DNA of 64,000 bases from Pythium myriotylum. Taxonomy: Eukaryota; Oomycota; Peronosporomycetes; Pythiales; Pythiaceae. The stretch is from the NCBI GenBank assembly GCA_023091665.1, contig JALJCQ010000031.1, positions 558,001-622,000 of the forward strand, read 5' to 3'. The position numbers were made by a program, and so were the translations under genes. Position 1 is the first letter of the stretch, and every line of letters begins with the position of its first letter. Shown here in pieces: positions 30,019 to 41,076 of the stretch. Below the pieces are notes generated by a model. That model ran no database searches. It was not told the DNA's origin and saw only the letters and a program-made list of their open reading frames with translations.

Positions 30019-31617
30019 TCACGTGTTCCTTTGCACGCTGCGGCTGCCTGCAACTCGCTGGAGCTGCCGCAAAAGCTTGCTCTGCTCGCGGAGTGATGAA
30101 CCAATAGACTGGAATAGCGATGGTGACGACGATGACGGCGCCATAGGCCCGAAATCCGGGGCATCTCGTAGCGAAGACACGCGCTTCATCTCGCGCGTGT
30201 CGATCGTAAGGCAGACGCTATTTCCACTCGCCGAGAAGTCCACACCATCGTCGTCGTCGACTCCTGCCTCGCCCTCGTCCTCCTCGTCAAAGGAACACTC
30301 GGTTTCTTCGTAAATGGGATTTTTGTGGCAGAGCTCGTCGCCAACATTCGAGCTCGCAGGAGAGATCGAGTAGAACGACTGTGACGACAAGGCCGAGATA
30401 CGGGCCTGGATCTCATCGTCCTCGGCCTCGGTCTCGGAATCGATCGACCGATCCCACATGTCGTAGGTTCGCGTGGAGACCGGTGTCGTGACCCACTCGG
30501 GGTCGCTGCTCTTCCGAGACCAGTCATTTTCGAAGCGAGGTTCCTTGCGAGTCCTTACTGTCGGCGTGGCTTCCTCGCACGTACCAAAGCCGCCTCCGAG
30601 AACCGGAGTGCCCTGTGCATCCTCCTCATGGCATCGACTAATACACGACCTGCAGCCCTTGATTGGCACGCGCGATCGTCGTCCTGATTCCTTTTGGAGC
30701 AGGCACTTGCGGCACACGACCTCGCCGCACAGAGGGCATTGGTGCTTTGTTCGAAGCATGGAGAAGTCGCGCGAGCACACTTCGCAGACTCGTTGGAGAT
30801 CGCGCAGGACCCACTTGTTCTGGCGGAGCATGAACATCGGTGCATTGTGTGTGGACGCCAGCGAGCCGACACTGCGGATTCCCGCCACCAGCCGCTTGTA
30901 GAAACCTCGCGGCACGCGGTGGTCCTTAAAGTCGGTACGCATCGTCATGAACACGTCAGAGTAGGTCTCATCGTGGACTGAGGGCGAAATGATCATCACG
31001 CTCTTGCACTGGATGCGCACGGCGCGCTTGGTCGCGTAAAGCTCTGGCACCTCCGCGAACGTCGCCGGGATGACCACACGGTAGAAGTAGGAGCGGCCAT
31101 CAGATCCGACGCCCGTGCCCGTTGATTCAAAAATGCATCCATCCATAGTGTTCCGCCGCCAGAGAGGACTGTACGCGGCCCATTTGATGCTTTCGGACAC
31201 ATTCGGGCGGTTTGTGCGCTGTGGGACGTTGTGCAAGACGGCGGCGTCGATTGTGTCGGGAAATAACCGCTTCTGGACGTTGAAGTACTGCTCTCGCGTC
31301 TCGCTCTTAAAGAACCGAGCGATATCCACGTAGTTGCCTTGAATCGTGCCGCAGACACGAGACGAACTCGTGGTCGGGGCCAAGTCGTGGACTCGAGCGT
31401 AGGCACTGAGACCTTCGAGTTGTGCCTGCACTTTCCAGAGCGGCCAGCTCGCCATTCGCAAAGTCTCTCGCGAGGTCTGCAGTTTGTTGCATTCGGCCAG
31501 TGCACTGTTAAGCGCATTGCGGACTTCGGTGCGGAGACCGTTCAGTCGCTGCTGTGGGAGGTGGAGCGGCGCGAAAAAGTCGTCGCCGACAGGGAACGGC
31601 TTGGAGAAGCGGCGCAT
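30019..31617 (-). CDS. START-like/FYVE protein (array member 6)
   Basis: 532 aa from the ATG at 31617 (MRRFSKPFPVGDDFFAPLHL). START-like region about residues 60-255 (WKVQAQLEGLSAYARVHDL, ARFFKSETREQYFNVQKR, IKWAAYSPLWRR, GCIFESTGTGVGSDGRSYFY). FYVE-type finger about 269-330 with CEVC, CPLC, CRKC and CRSC; RTKHQCP replaces RRHHCR. A long acidic linker (EEDEGEAGVDDDDG) precedes VCLTIDTREMKRV and the terminal SLREQSKLLRQLQ. This is the longest of the diverged copies. It has no bZIP gene upstream but shares the conserved upstream block with members 4 and 5. Confidence 0.92.
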   Translation of the reverse strand: MRRFSKPFPVGDDFFAPLHLPQQRLNGLRTEVRNALNSALAECNKLQTSRETLRMASWPLWKVQAQLEGLSAYARVHDLAPTTSSSRVCGTIQGNYVDIARFFKSETREQYFNVQKRLFPDTIDAAVLHNVPQRTNRPNVSESIKWAAYSPLWRRNTMDGCIFESTGTGVGSDGRSYFYRVVIPATFAEVPELYATKRAVRIQCKSVMIISPSVHDETYSDVFMTMRTDFKDHRVPRGFYKRLVAGIRSVGSLASTHNAPMFMLRQNKWVLRDLQRVCEVCSRDFSMLRTKHQCPLCGEVVCRKCLLQKESGRRSRVPIKGCRSCISRCHEEDAQGTPVLGGGFGTCEEATPTVRTRKEPRFENDWSRKSSDPEWVTTPVSTRTYDMWDRSIDSETEAEDDEIQARISALSSQSFYSISPASSNVGDELCHKNPIYEETECSFDEEDEGEAGVDDDDGVDFSASGNSVCLTIDTREMKRVSSLRDAPDFGPMAPSSSSPSLFQSIGSSLREQSKLLRQLQRVAGSRSVQRNT

Positions 31618-31647
31618 ATTTTTTTTGTGGATCTTCTTATGTGATTG

Positions 31648-31664
31648 CGAGTTGTGAAGTGAGG
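31648..31664 (-). promoter_or_regulatory. Initiator-like element of member 6
   Basis: The minus strand reads CCTCACTTCACAACTCG (TCACTTC core), 30-47 bp before the ATG. Confidence 0.5.
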
Positions 31665-32029
31665 TTGCCAGTCTCAGGGTGACAGCCGAGTTGCTGAGAC
31701 CCTCGTGCATCGAACACCTCGCGATAGGTCCAGGCCGACGCCGGTTCGTCAATCACGTCGTGTTCAGCTCGCCACCTGATGATCACATTCGGTGGAGACG
31801 ATCCAGCGAGACGGATAGATCCGTGCTGAAAATATAGTACACGGTGAGATTGAACAACCCGATCATACTGGAACTGCATGACCCGACGAAGCGGAGATGA
31901 GTTCCCACATTGTTTATACCTTTTCAAGCCGATTTCGAGCCGTCGTGAGGTGCAGTTGCGCGTCATTGGAGACGCGCTGGGCGGATTTTGAGTCAGAGGG
32001 ACGCACCTTTGGGTGAGTGTCCAGATGCC
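31665..32029. other. Upstream region of member 6
   Basis: No additional feature seen between the initiator and the conserved block. Confidence 0.4.
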
Positions 32030-32232
32030 GCGGCCCTCTACAGCACTGCTGGGCAGCAGGTGCCGGGGCCACATCAGTCACCTCATGGTCAGAGCTGACC
32101 GGCGATGTGCTAATCCCATCCGGCCCTTGCGTGCGCGTGGACCGTCTGCTCCAGCGAGAGATCTTTGCCTCGTGTCACCCTGACAAGCCAGAACTCGTGG
32201 CCTCGGTGTCAGGAACCATTTTGGTGTGACTA
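32030..32232 (-). promoter_or_regulatory. Conserved upstream block of member 6
   Basis: CCCTCTACAGCACTG, CCTCATGGTCAGAGCTGACC, GAGATCTTTGCC, CTCGGTGTCAGGA and TTTTGGTGTGAC (plus strand) parallel the blocks at 20295 and 25155. Confidence 0.5.
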
Positions 32233-34050
32233 ACAAGACCTCTACACGAGGTATCCGCTAAGAGCAAGACGTGCCTCACGATCCAGTGAGCAGCGCCCTG
32301 AAGGAGCATAGACGCGAGGAAGACGTGGGTAGCGAACCGCCGACGTTATACCCTATCTCGTGGTCGAGACGACAAGACTGGAGAAACCTTGGACAGCGCA
32401 ACTGCGCGCATTGACTTGTGTCTTCTCGAAAAGCTTGATGCCGAGACCGGCTGTGCCTTCTCGCCAAGTTCCCGCACCGTTCTCGGGGAGCGGCGGGAAG
32501 GCGATTACCAGGCATGCCTGGCTCTCCTTTCGGGTGTCGTACTGACCATCGAGTCATTGAAATCGCGAAAGTCCAAGGTCCGGTAACTTTCCCGAGACGC
32601 ACACAACCATCATCGGTTGACGAGTCAACGCATGAAACCGCTATCTTTGTTGGAAAACTCTCGCGACTGACCGACGGCTGCGTGCGTATCGACGCGGCCG
32701 CTGGAGTGTCTTGCACTGCAGGAATCCTCTGGCGAGATCAGTTGTGATGTACTAATCCAACAACAGTTAAAAAACTGCCGTTTCCGGCCAGCTCTGCAAG
32801 TATAGTCAGAGAATCGGCACGTATGGAGAAGAACAGCGAAGCGGACCCCAGGGTGTCCGCTGTCCTAGCCAGCAAAAAACTTGAAGCTGATCTGCGAGAT
32901 GACCAACGATGGGGCTCTGGTGTGGACAAGCCACGGTGGACGAAGCCAGCGGTCCAGCAAATCGCTTGCAGATCTGGACACCATCTGCTTGTTTCTTCGC
33001 GTCCCACGTTGGTTGATAAATGCGACAGCATCCAACAACGCGGACTCCATGAGTCTTGGTTGTGTGGGCGACTCACCCGAAACGACTGCGTTTTGTAAGG
33101 AACGGACATTTCGTAAAGGCTCCAACTGAACTTTTCTCGCTATTCCAAAAGAAATTCTTAACATCGTGAGACGCTTTGACATGGCTCATGTTGAAGCGGC
33201 ATCCACAGTGGTCTCATCCTCTGTGGGCGCCAAAATGTTGAACAGGGATTACTGTGGTATCGCATAAGATCGGGAGTGCTTTGCAGGTTGAGCAGAGTTG
33301 GATCATACTACAGTTCGTGTACGGAGGCTGCACGGAACTGCGCGTCCGTCCACGCCCGTAAACGTAAACGGGAAGGAACGAGACTGCGAGTGCCTGGAAC
33401 ACTCGAGGCACGTGCGCGGTCCAAATGACGGCTTCTTCCTGCCCGCGGTAACACACTGAACGCCAAACGTGTTACCGGGCCGGGGCCCGGCTCCAAGATG
33501 AGCACTTGAAGAGTCAAAAGCCAACAATCTTACCTGTACTAATCATAGCATCCTTTCCGAGTCTTGTATCGTACCCTCTCGAGTCAGAGAATCGCTGAAG
33601 GAGGCCAGACGGGGAAGAGCTCGGTGGGTTCGCTGGGCCTCCGACTCGACGAGGAGACCAACTCTTCGTCTTGCGTCTCCCGTGGCGCGTAAACCGATGC
33701 AATCAACATGGTGCTACTGTATTGCGCCACTTCCAGGCTGGAAGGGACGATACCGCCCGATTCGTTGCCTGCATTGACGATCGAGAATCCAGGCACAACA
33801 TAATCAAGAGGTCCAAGCTGTCGGTGGGACCCCGAGTCCAGATCACGAATCATCGAGTGCCTTGCTGGATCGTTCCTCCGCTCGGATTGGACCTTTGACA
33901 GGGGAAGAGTCTCGGAGGACTCTTCCATAAAGATGGGAAGTGCGAGACATGCAAATTCGAAAGTCGTCGTGAGCGGCTGGCCACATATAAACGCGCTAAA
34001 TTGAACTTGATTTGACTCATCTCCAGATAACAAAGAAACGATTACAGGTA
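32233..34050. other. Spacer, no supported gene
   Basis: Short frames only. A minus frame at 33584-34216 overlaps the 3' end of the next START-FYVE gene in another frame and is a shadow. Confidence 0.4.
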
Positions 34051-34080
34051 CACCGCTCACGGGTTCCGATGCCCGCGGTG
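34051..34080 (-). promoter_or_regulatory. Stem-loop overlapping the stop codon of member 7
   Basis: Arms CACCGC/GCGGTG enclose an 18-nt loop that contains GGGCATCGGAACCC and the TGA stop. The ATCGGAAC core matches the loop of the 3'-UTR hairpins in four paralogues, but here it is part of the coding end (HRGHRNP). Confidence 0.45.
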
Positions 34081-35691
34081 GGTTGTAGAGGCTTGTTGGA
34101 TTTGCCGCAGGAGGATCTCCTGCTCGTAAAGTGAAGAGCTGATCGTGGTGAACGCCGTCGGCGATGTGGATGCCGAGGACGATGTTTGCAGAAAGCTGTC
34201 GTTCGCTTTCGAACACCCACGCACGCGCTGCATGTCGCTCGTGTCGATCGTGAAGGCCACGCTGCTGCTAGATTGGTCGAGCGTGCACTCTTCCTCATAG
34301 ATAATATCGCTGTCCTCGATGTCGTCGTCATCGTCGGCGATGTTCTCTCCGTCGCCGAAGATCGTGAAGTTGTCGGATGACGTCAAGTACCCGAGCTCGC
34401 TGCGTGACGACGCGAACGACGAGGACTCGGTGCTGACGGTTTGATCCGTGCCGAAGCGGTCGCGCTTCTTCTTGGGCTTGGCTGTGGGCGTCGAGAACCA
34501 CTCAGGCTCGCTGCTCTTGCGCTCGCGGTAGCTGTTGGCGAGGGTGAAGGACGTCAGTAGCTGCGTGTCCTCGATCATCGTCTCAGACATACGGAGATGA
34601 TGAGGAGGGGCTACAGTCTTCCACTCGGCTCTGCGTGCGTCGCCAAGCACAGGCGTGTCGAATGGAGTCTCGAGCTCCGAGCGCAGTCGCTTCACACAAG
34701 GCTTGCACACTTTGGCTCGCGTCGTGTCGCCACGCCTGCGACCCACCGATTTGACCTGCACCTCGTCGGTTTTGAGGACGCACTTGCGGCACACGGCGTC
34801 ATTGCACATGTAGCAGCGGTGCTTGTGCCGCAGCAGCGAGAAAGACCGCGCGCAGACTCCGCAGTCATTGGGCGCCTTGGCCACAACCCACTTGTTTCGC
34901 TGAAGCGTGTACTTCGGCCCTTGACAGCCGGTCGCGAGCGAGCTGATGTTATGGAGGTTGACGAGGTACCGTCGGTGGAGCTTGCGCGGCACGTGGTTGC
35001 ACTTAAAGTCGTTGCGCGCGCTGATGAAGAGCTCGGTGTAGTTGGGGTCGTGCGCGAACGGCATCATGATCATCACGCTCTTGGACGCGATCCGCACGGT
35101 GCGTTTTTCGGTCTCGTAGAGATCGGGCACCTCAGGAACTGTGATCGGGATCACGACACGGTACGCGAAGGATCTGCCGCAGGTATCGATAGCTGTGCCG
35201 GTCGACTCGTATTGGCACGTATCCATGCGGAACCGCATCGAAAACGACTTGTACGCGACCCACTTGACGGCCTCGTGCGCGACGGGCTCACTGTTGTCGC
35301 GCGGCACGTTATACAGCACGGCGGCGTCTGCGGTGTGGTTGAAGAGCTTTTTCTCGACGTTGAAGCACTGCTCGCGCGTCTCGCTCTTGAAGAACTGGCC
35401 GATCTGCACGTAGTTGCCTTCCACGATGCCGAAGATGCGCGAGAGGCTCGCGGTCGGCAAGGTCGTGTGGCGCCGCCTGTACTCGCTCAGCCCTTCGTAC
35501 TCGCTGTGGAGCTTCCACGCCGGCACGTTCCCTAGATACTTGCCGCGTGCGCGTTGGTAGGCGTGGCACTCGGTGAGCGTCTTGTCGAGCGCGCTCTTGG
35601 CCTCGGCGCGCAGCTCCTCGAGGCGCTTGGGCGAGAGCCGCACGGGCGCGAAGAAGTTCTCGGCCACCGGGAACGGCTTCTTGCCGCTCAT
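34057..35691 (-). CDS. START-like/FYVE protein (array member 7)
   Basis: 544 aa from the ATG at 35691 (MSGKKPFPVAENFFAPVRL). START-like landmarks: WKLHSEYEGLSEYRRRH, GQFFKSETREQCFNVEKK, VKWVAYKSFSMR, YESTGTAIDTCGRSFAYRV. The finger has CGVC, CYMC, CRKC and CKPC, with RHKHRCY: intermediate between canonical RRHHCR and the degraded forms in members 1-6. An acidic segment (DDDDIEDSDIIYEEE) precedes VAFTIDTSDMQRV, and the terminal helix reads SLYEQEILLRQIQ. GC-rich codon usage resembles members 8-10. Confidence 0.92.
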   Translation of the reverse strand: MSGKKPFPVAENFFAPVRLSPKRLEELRAEAKSALDKTLTECHAYQRARGKYLGNVPAWKLHSEYEGLSEYRRRHTTLPTASLSRIFGIVEGNYVQIGQFFKSETREQCFNVEKKLFNHTADAAVLYNVPRDNSEPVAHEAVKWVAYKSFSMRFRMDTCQYESTGTAIDTCGRSFAYRVVIPITVPEVPDLYETEKRTVRIASKSVMIMMPFAHDPNYTELFISARNDFKCNHVPRKLHRRYLVNLHNISSLATGCQGPKYTLQRNKWVVAKAPNDCGVCARSFSLLRHKHRCYMCNDAVCRKCVLKTDEVQVKSVGRRRGDTTRAKVCKPCVKRLRSELETPFDTPVLGDARRAEWKTVAPPHHLRMSETMIEDTQLLTSFTLANSYRERKSSEPEWFSTPTAKPKKKRDRFGTDQTVSTESSSFASSRSELGYLTSSDNFTIFGDGENIADDDDDIEDSDIIYEEECTLDQSSSSVAFTIDTSDMQRVRGCSKANDSFLQTSSSASTSPTAFTTISSSLYEQEILLRQIQQASTTHRGHRNP

Positions 35692-36916
35692 TGCTAACTA
35701 GTTGGTGCTGTTCCTGTCGTCGCGTCTGAATTTCGTTTCTGTGCTGTGGAAGAGCAGGCGGAGAAGCTCTTTAGCGTTCGACTATTAGATCTCTGTGCCC
35801 TTGACGAGCGCGTGGGACTCTTCTTCTTCCGGTAGAAGAGGTGGACGCCAACTCGAGTGAGTTGGGCGTAGGCTGGTCCTCGTCGACCACGGCGAGTTGA
35901 GGAGTGGGAGACGCCACGCCACAGGGTGGTGCTTGCATATGCTCACAATCATTTGTCCTCTTTGACGCCGCCGCGTCTGCTGTCACGAAGCGACACCATC
36001 AACTTTACGGTGGATGAGGATTAAGGTGATGGGGCCCAGGTGGCCAAATGAGCATGTTTCACCATGTTGATAGCAATGTGCCTTTACTAGATCCGGGCAA
36101 GCGAGGCATGGAATCAGCAATCCACGAGCACAAGTTGAGGGGTCGAATCGTGTCTCAACCATGTCGAATGGCTCTTGATGATCTCGGCCGAAACTAGTGC
36201 CCCTTGAAGGCCTCATGGGTGAAGAGCTCTCTCTCTCTCTCTCGCTATTCCGGCCTGCTCTCTACTGAAGAAAGGACCCATCACAGATCGTTTGGCATGA
36301 GAGTTTCAGTCGTAAAGCCGGCTCTTCAAGGTCTCAGATATGCGAGATTTGTGTGGGGCCAAATGCTCCGATGAGACGACCGAGTCGTGACGGCACGGTC
36401 TCCGATATTTTCAGCCGTGTGACTTGGGTCGTCCATCCGGGTGAGCTAGGGTCACTCCGTTCTCTTACCGAGAGGCCTCCCGAGCCGACGACAGGTGGCG
36501 CGTTTCTCGTGGCGCGCTTTTCTTCCTCAGAGACCTCTACGGCACACCGTCGTCGAGGTTGGCCACAATCACGAGCCCATCTGCTCCTGCGCGTCATCGC
36601 CTCCCGCAGCGACCTGTCCAGTTAGTGTGATCGTTTCCGCGAGTGAGCGAATCCCTTGAAGGGTTCCGAGTTGGAACAGTCGATGTGGGAAGGCGGAGAG
36701 TTGCGTTTGACTGATTGCGTGGCGCAGATTGCGCCGTCTTTGCTGGTCGACACATCCGAAGCCACTCGACGCCCACCACCTGCGGATCCCACATGGTCAA
36801 CTCGAGCACGAAGCCTCTGAAAAAAGAAACAGGAGACGGCGTGGGAGGGGGATCGATCTAGTACTTCGAAGTATGTTATTAGTTATATGGTATACGTGGG
36901 GTGCGGTGTGCTGGAA
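35692..36916. other. Spacer with (CT)n tract, no supported gene
   Basis: A (CT)n microsatellite lies at 36226-36243. No gene supported; this stretch holds the promoter of member 7. Confidence 0.5.
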
Positions 36917-38629
36917 TTAGTGCCCATACTCGCCGTAGCGCTTGTCCACGTGGCGGTTGTGGGATGGCGTCACGCCGTGCGTGGCCAGAACGAGCTGCCG
37001 GAGCAAAGCCTCTTGCTCGGCGAGCGACTGATCGATGGAGCTCAGCGGGTTGGAACGACGACGCTCGTTTGTCGGGTCGTCGTACACGCCCGAGGAGCTC
37101 AGCGGGTTGGAGGAGTTGAGCGAGTAACCGTCGCGGATCATGTCTTTCGTGTCGATCGTGATCATGAACTCTTCCGAGTCGGTCGTCTCGTCGGGCACGA
37201 AGAGCACGGTCTCCGGCTTGGGCTGCTTCGTGCCAGCGTCTTCCGTCGCCGAGTCCTCGCTGCGTTCGGCGATATCCTGGAGCCGCAGACCGAACGACGG
37301 CTTGCCGCCGTCCTGCTCCGTGGACGACGAGATCGACGAGCGCGCGCTGTCCGAGTGTTCGACGTCCGTGCGGCAGTCCTCGGACTCGGTCTCGGACCAG
37401 AGCGAGTTGTGCGAGTTGTGCGAGGCGCGCGTTGCGTCGCCGAGATCGATGGGCGCGGCCTCGATGGCGTTGGCCTTGATGGCCGAGACCAAGCCCGAGT
37501 TGGTGAAGTCCTCGACATCGGGCAGCCGCAGCTTGGTGACACAGAGCACGCAGAACTTGGTCTTGGCGATCTTAAAGGTTTTCTTCGTGACCGGGTCGGC
37601 CGTGTCGCGCACGAGCATGCACTTGCGGCAGATGACGTCGCCGCAGAGCCGGCAGTGGTGGCGTCCTCGCGCGGCGCCAAAGTTGCGCGTGCACACGATG
37701 CAGCTGCGGCGCGAGCTGTTAGAGACCCAGCTCTTCTCGGAGATGAGTCCTCGTCGGCGGATGCGGCGCGAGTCGGCGCAGAGCGGCATGTTGTGGGCCA
37801 TGCCGAGCAGGTTGTGCGAGTAGCTGGTCGGCACGGAGCCTGGGAAGTCGTTGTCGACCATGACAAAGAGCCTCGTGGTCGAGCGCTTGGACTCGTACAC
37901 GGGGCGCATGATGATGACGACCTCGGAGCTCAGTCGGCGCACTTTCATGGCCTCCATCGGGTGGTCGACCTCGCCCAGGCGTACGGGCAGCATGACGCGC
38001 ACGCCAATGTCTCGTCCGCGGAGGTCTTTGCGGTAGGTCATGTACTCGACAAACAACTGGTCGGCCTTGCCGGAGAACATGGAGGCCTGCTGCACGGCCC
38101 ACTTGACGCCGAAATAGTGGTGCGCGTTGTCGGTCGATCCTTTCTCAAAGCTCTCGAGCACGTGCGCGTCGACGACTTCCTGGTACAAGAACTGCATCCA
38201 CTCGTACGTGTCGTGGCTCGTCTCGGCGTACATGAGCTCCATCATGTCCTTGTAGTCGCCGACGAGATCGGCCATGAGGCGGTACTGCGCGCGCGTGGCG
38301 GTCTCTCGCTTGCGCATGACCGAGCACTGGTCCTGCATGCCGGCGAGCTCCCAGGGCGCGCCGTAGGCCTCGTGGCCGAACGAGTCGGCGCGCTCGCACT
38401 CGTCGAGCGCCGCGCGCACGCGGGCCTCGCACTGCGCGCGGAAGGCGTCTCGCTGCGCCGGCGAGAGGCTCAGCGGGCCGAAGGCGCCCTCGGGCAGCGG
38501 GAAGCGCGTCGAAGCGAGCGAAGAGCTGCGCATGCTGCACAAGTTTGCCGAGTGAGAACGAGGGACAACGAGGAAGAGGACGCGGCGACGACGTCATCCC
38601 GACGAAAGAACGCACCGAGCGAGCGACAT
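36917..38629 (-). CDS. START-like/FYVE protein with canonical FYVE finger (array member 8), two exons
   Basis: The main exon encodes 538 aa from Met at 38533 (MRSSSLASTRFPLPEGAFGP). A 14-nt first exon (38616-38629, ATGTCGCTCGCTCG) can be spliced in frame across an 81-bp GT-AG intron (38535-38615, donor GTGCGT), adding MSLAR; the neighbouring gene has the same design. The START-like part spans about residues 60-255 (EWMQFLYQEVVDAHVLESF, FGVKWAVQQ, LFVEYMTYRKDLRGRD). The FYVE finger (about 278-333) is canonical: CIVC, RGRHHCRLCG, CRKC, CVLC, so PI3P binding on endosomes is expected. C-terminal FMITIDTKDMIRD and SLAEQEALLRQLV. It is likely close to the founding type of the array. Confidence 0.93.
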
Positions 38630-39492
38630 GACAAGACGGCGACTTTGAGTTGTGGGGCCATCGGCCGCGAGAGAGAGAGCGAGGGGGAGAAAGGGAAGGG
38701 ATAAGGCGATCCCGCGACGACCACCAGGTCATGAGCCTTCCCCCCCAACGGCACAAGGCACACAGGAAGCGGCCTTTCTCTGGACGGTGGACGGGTCCAC
38801 GCGCGGAGAACAGCTGGGTGCGTCGGTTCTCGAGCAGCGATATAGGTTATGGGAGGCGGCGGGAAACAGGGAAGATATGGAGAGGTAGAGGAGGTCGGAC
38901 ATTTTAGGATAAAGGATGAGAGGGCGTGACAGCCTCCACGCCACAAGTTGTGCTCTGGAGCTCTGTGGACGATCCACAGGCTCGATGGATGTCCCAGGGA
39001 GGAGGGGAAATGGCGTTCTATCAGTACATTGGCGTACGGGGGGAGCTGGAAAGTCGGCGTGATTCTACCCAAATGTACTGATAGAACAGTATCTGCAGAT
39101 CTTGTTATTTTTCCCACCCTGCAGTGGCTTCAACAAACCGGCGCTTACAACTAGACCACCCGTAAACATGGCTTCGTCTGCTGGTCCCGAAAAGAACCGA
39201 TTATTGCCGGCTCGAATTCGGGACACCCTCCCCCCCCCTTTTTTCCATTTGTATTGCAATAATGGCAGCCATCAAAAGGGCGGGTTCTCCCACCCACCCA
39301 TTGTGACTAAATGGCGCGGAGAGCCGGCCAGCGGCTTTGTCTCCAGTTGACTCGACTGGACAAGTCGCGATCTGTGTCTGGCGCCAGCCGCGTGGGTGGG
39401 TGCGCGCCTCGATCAAGCAAAAACGTGGAAATATGATACGACGTTGAGGAGCCAATGAGCTATGCCGCACGTAGCTCGCTCTCTGTGTTTGG
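38630..39492. other. Spacer, no supported gene
   Basis: Promoter region of member 8 and 3' flank of member 9. A short inverted match, ATCAGTACATTGGCGTA / CAAATGTACTGAT, lies at about 39018-39083. No gene supported. Confidence 0.45.
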
Positions 39493-41076
39493 TCACGGAC
39501 TCACGCCATGATCCATGGGACTACTCTTCCGAGGGCGCGAGGACGCGCGCGCCATTTGCCGCAGCAGCGCTTCCTGCTCGGCCAGCCGCTGGTTGATCGA
39601 CTGCCACGACCGCACGGGCGAGCTCCAGACGCTCGCGCGCTTCGAGTCGCTCAGCAGACTGCCCGAGAGCACGGCGCTCTCGCGGATCATGTCCTTGGTG
39701 TCGATCGTGATCATGGTCTCGGCCGCGAGCAACGACTCGTCCGGTTCGATCGGTCGTGGCTCGTCGAGGCGCTCGAGCGTCTCGACGCCCGACGGCGTCG
39801 AGCAAGCCGACCAGTCGGTCCATGTAAAATCGGCGAAGCAATCTTCCGAGTCGGTCACAGACCAGGCCGACGTGCTCGTGTCAAATCCGCTCGGAGCCAG
39901 TTCGATGCCGCTTCCTTTGCTCGAGGCCATGATCGCAGACGCCGTATACTCGGAGAGCGACGGCTCGCGCAATTTCGTGATGCAGAGCAGACAAAACTTG
40001 GTCTTGACTAGTTTAAAGGTCTTCTTTGACACAGACAGCGCCGTGTCGCGCACGACGAGGCACTTTCGACAGATCACCTCACCGCAGAGCCGGCAGTGGT
40101 GGCGCCCGCGCGCGGGTCCAAAGCTCTTGGTGCAGACGACGCAGCTGAGCCGAGACGCATTGGGGACCCACTTTCGTTCGGCCAGCAGCCCACGACGGCG
40201 GATGCGACGCGAATCGAGACTCACGGCGAGATTCTGGACCGTTGCGAGCAACGACTTGGTGTACGCAGCCGGCACGGCCGACGGGAAGTCGTTCTCGACC
40301 ATGAGAAAAACGTCCGAGGACCGCGGCGAGTCGTTTGACGGCCGCAGGATCTGGACAACCTGCGAGCTCAGCCGTCGCACGCGCATGGCGTCCATGATGT
40401 CGTCGACTTGCGGCAGTTGGAGCGGAAGTGTCACGCGCACGGCAACCTCGCGGCCCCGGAGGTCCTGCGTGTAGGTCATGTACTCCACGAACAACTGGTC
40501 GACCTTGCCGGACATGAGCGAGGACTGTGTGACGGCCCATTTCACGCCAAAGTAGTGGTGCGGGCTCTCGTCCGAGGCCGTCTCGAACGTCTGCAGCACG
40601 TGGGCATCCAGCGTGTGATGGTTGAGGAACTGCATCCACTCGTACAGGCCGATGGACGACTCGGCGTACATGAGCCCCATGAGGTCGCGGTAGTGGCCGA
40701 CGACGTCGCCCATGAGGCGGTACTGTGCCCGTGTCGGAACACCGTACTCACGCCGCCTCAGCACCGTGCAGTCGTCTTGGATGCCGACGATCTCCCAGGG
40801 CCAGCCGTAAGCGGCATGGCCGAAGGACTCGGCGCGGTCGCTCTCCTTGAGAGCTGCAGAGATAAGTGCTTGGATTTGGGATTCGAGGATCTTGATCTTC
40901 GCCGAGCCGAGTCGCACCGAGCCGAAGATGCCCTCGGGTAGCGGGAACCGCAGCGGCGACACGGACGAAGCCGAGCGCATGCTACGCAGGACAAGGTTCA
41001 ACATACTGGCTCTCCCTCCACGAACACCATGAAGAGAAGCGTCCACTTACCGAGACTCTCGGCGGGGCTGCGACAT
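39493..41076 (-). CDS. START-like/FYVE protein with canonical FYVE finger (array member 9), two exons
   Basis: Homology starts at Met 40980 (MRSASSVSPLRFPLPEGIFG). An in-frame first exon at 41051-41076 (MSQPRRES plus CG of the next Arg codon) joins at 40981 over a 69-bp intron (40982-41050, donor GTAAGT, acceptor TAG), the same phase and position as in member 8. Without splicing, the start could be 41004 or 40980. START-like region: EWMQFLNHHTLDAHVLQTF, FGVKWAVTQ, LFVEYMTYTQDLRGRE. FYVE finger: CVVC, RGRHHCRLCG, CRKC, CLLC. C-terminal TMITIDTKDMIRE and RLAEQEALLRQMA. PI3P binding is expected. Confidence 0.92.

Noticed and set aside
34597..35535. Plus-strand 312-aa open frame
   Set aside because: Antisense shadow of START-FYVE member 7; no domain.
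36887..38704. Plus-strand 605-aa open frame
   Set aside because: It is antisense to the well-supported START-FYVE gene at 36917-38629. Its Arg/Val/His-rich composition is what GC-rich codons give on the opposite strand.
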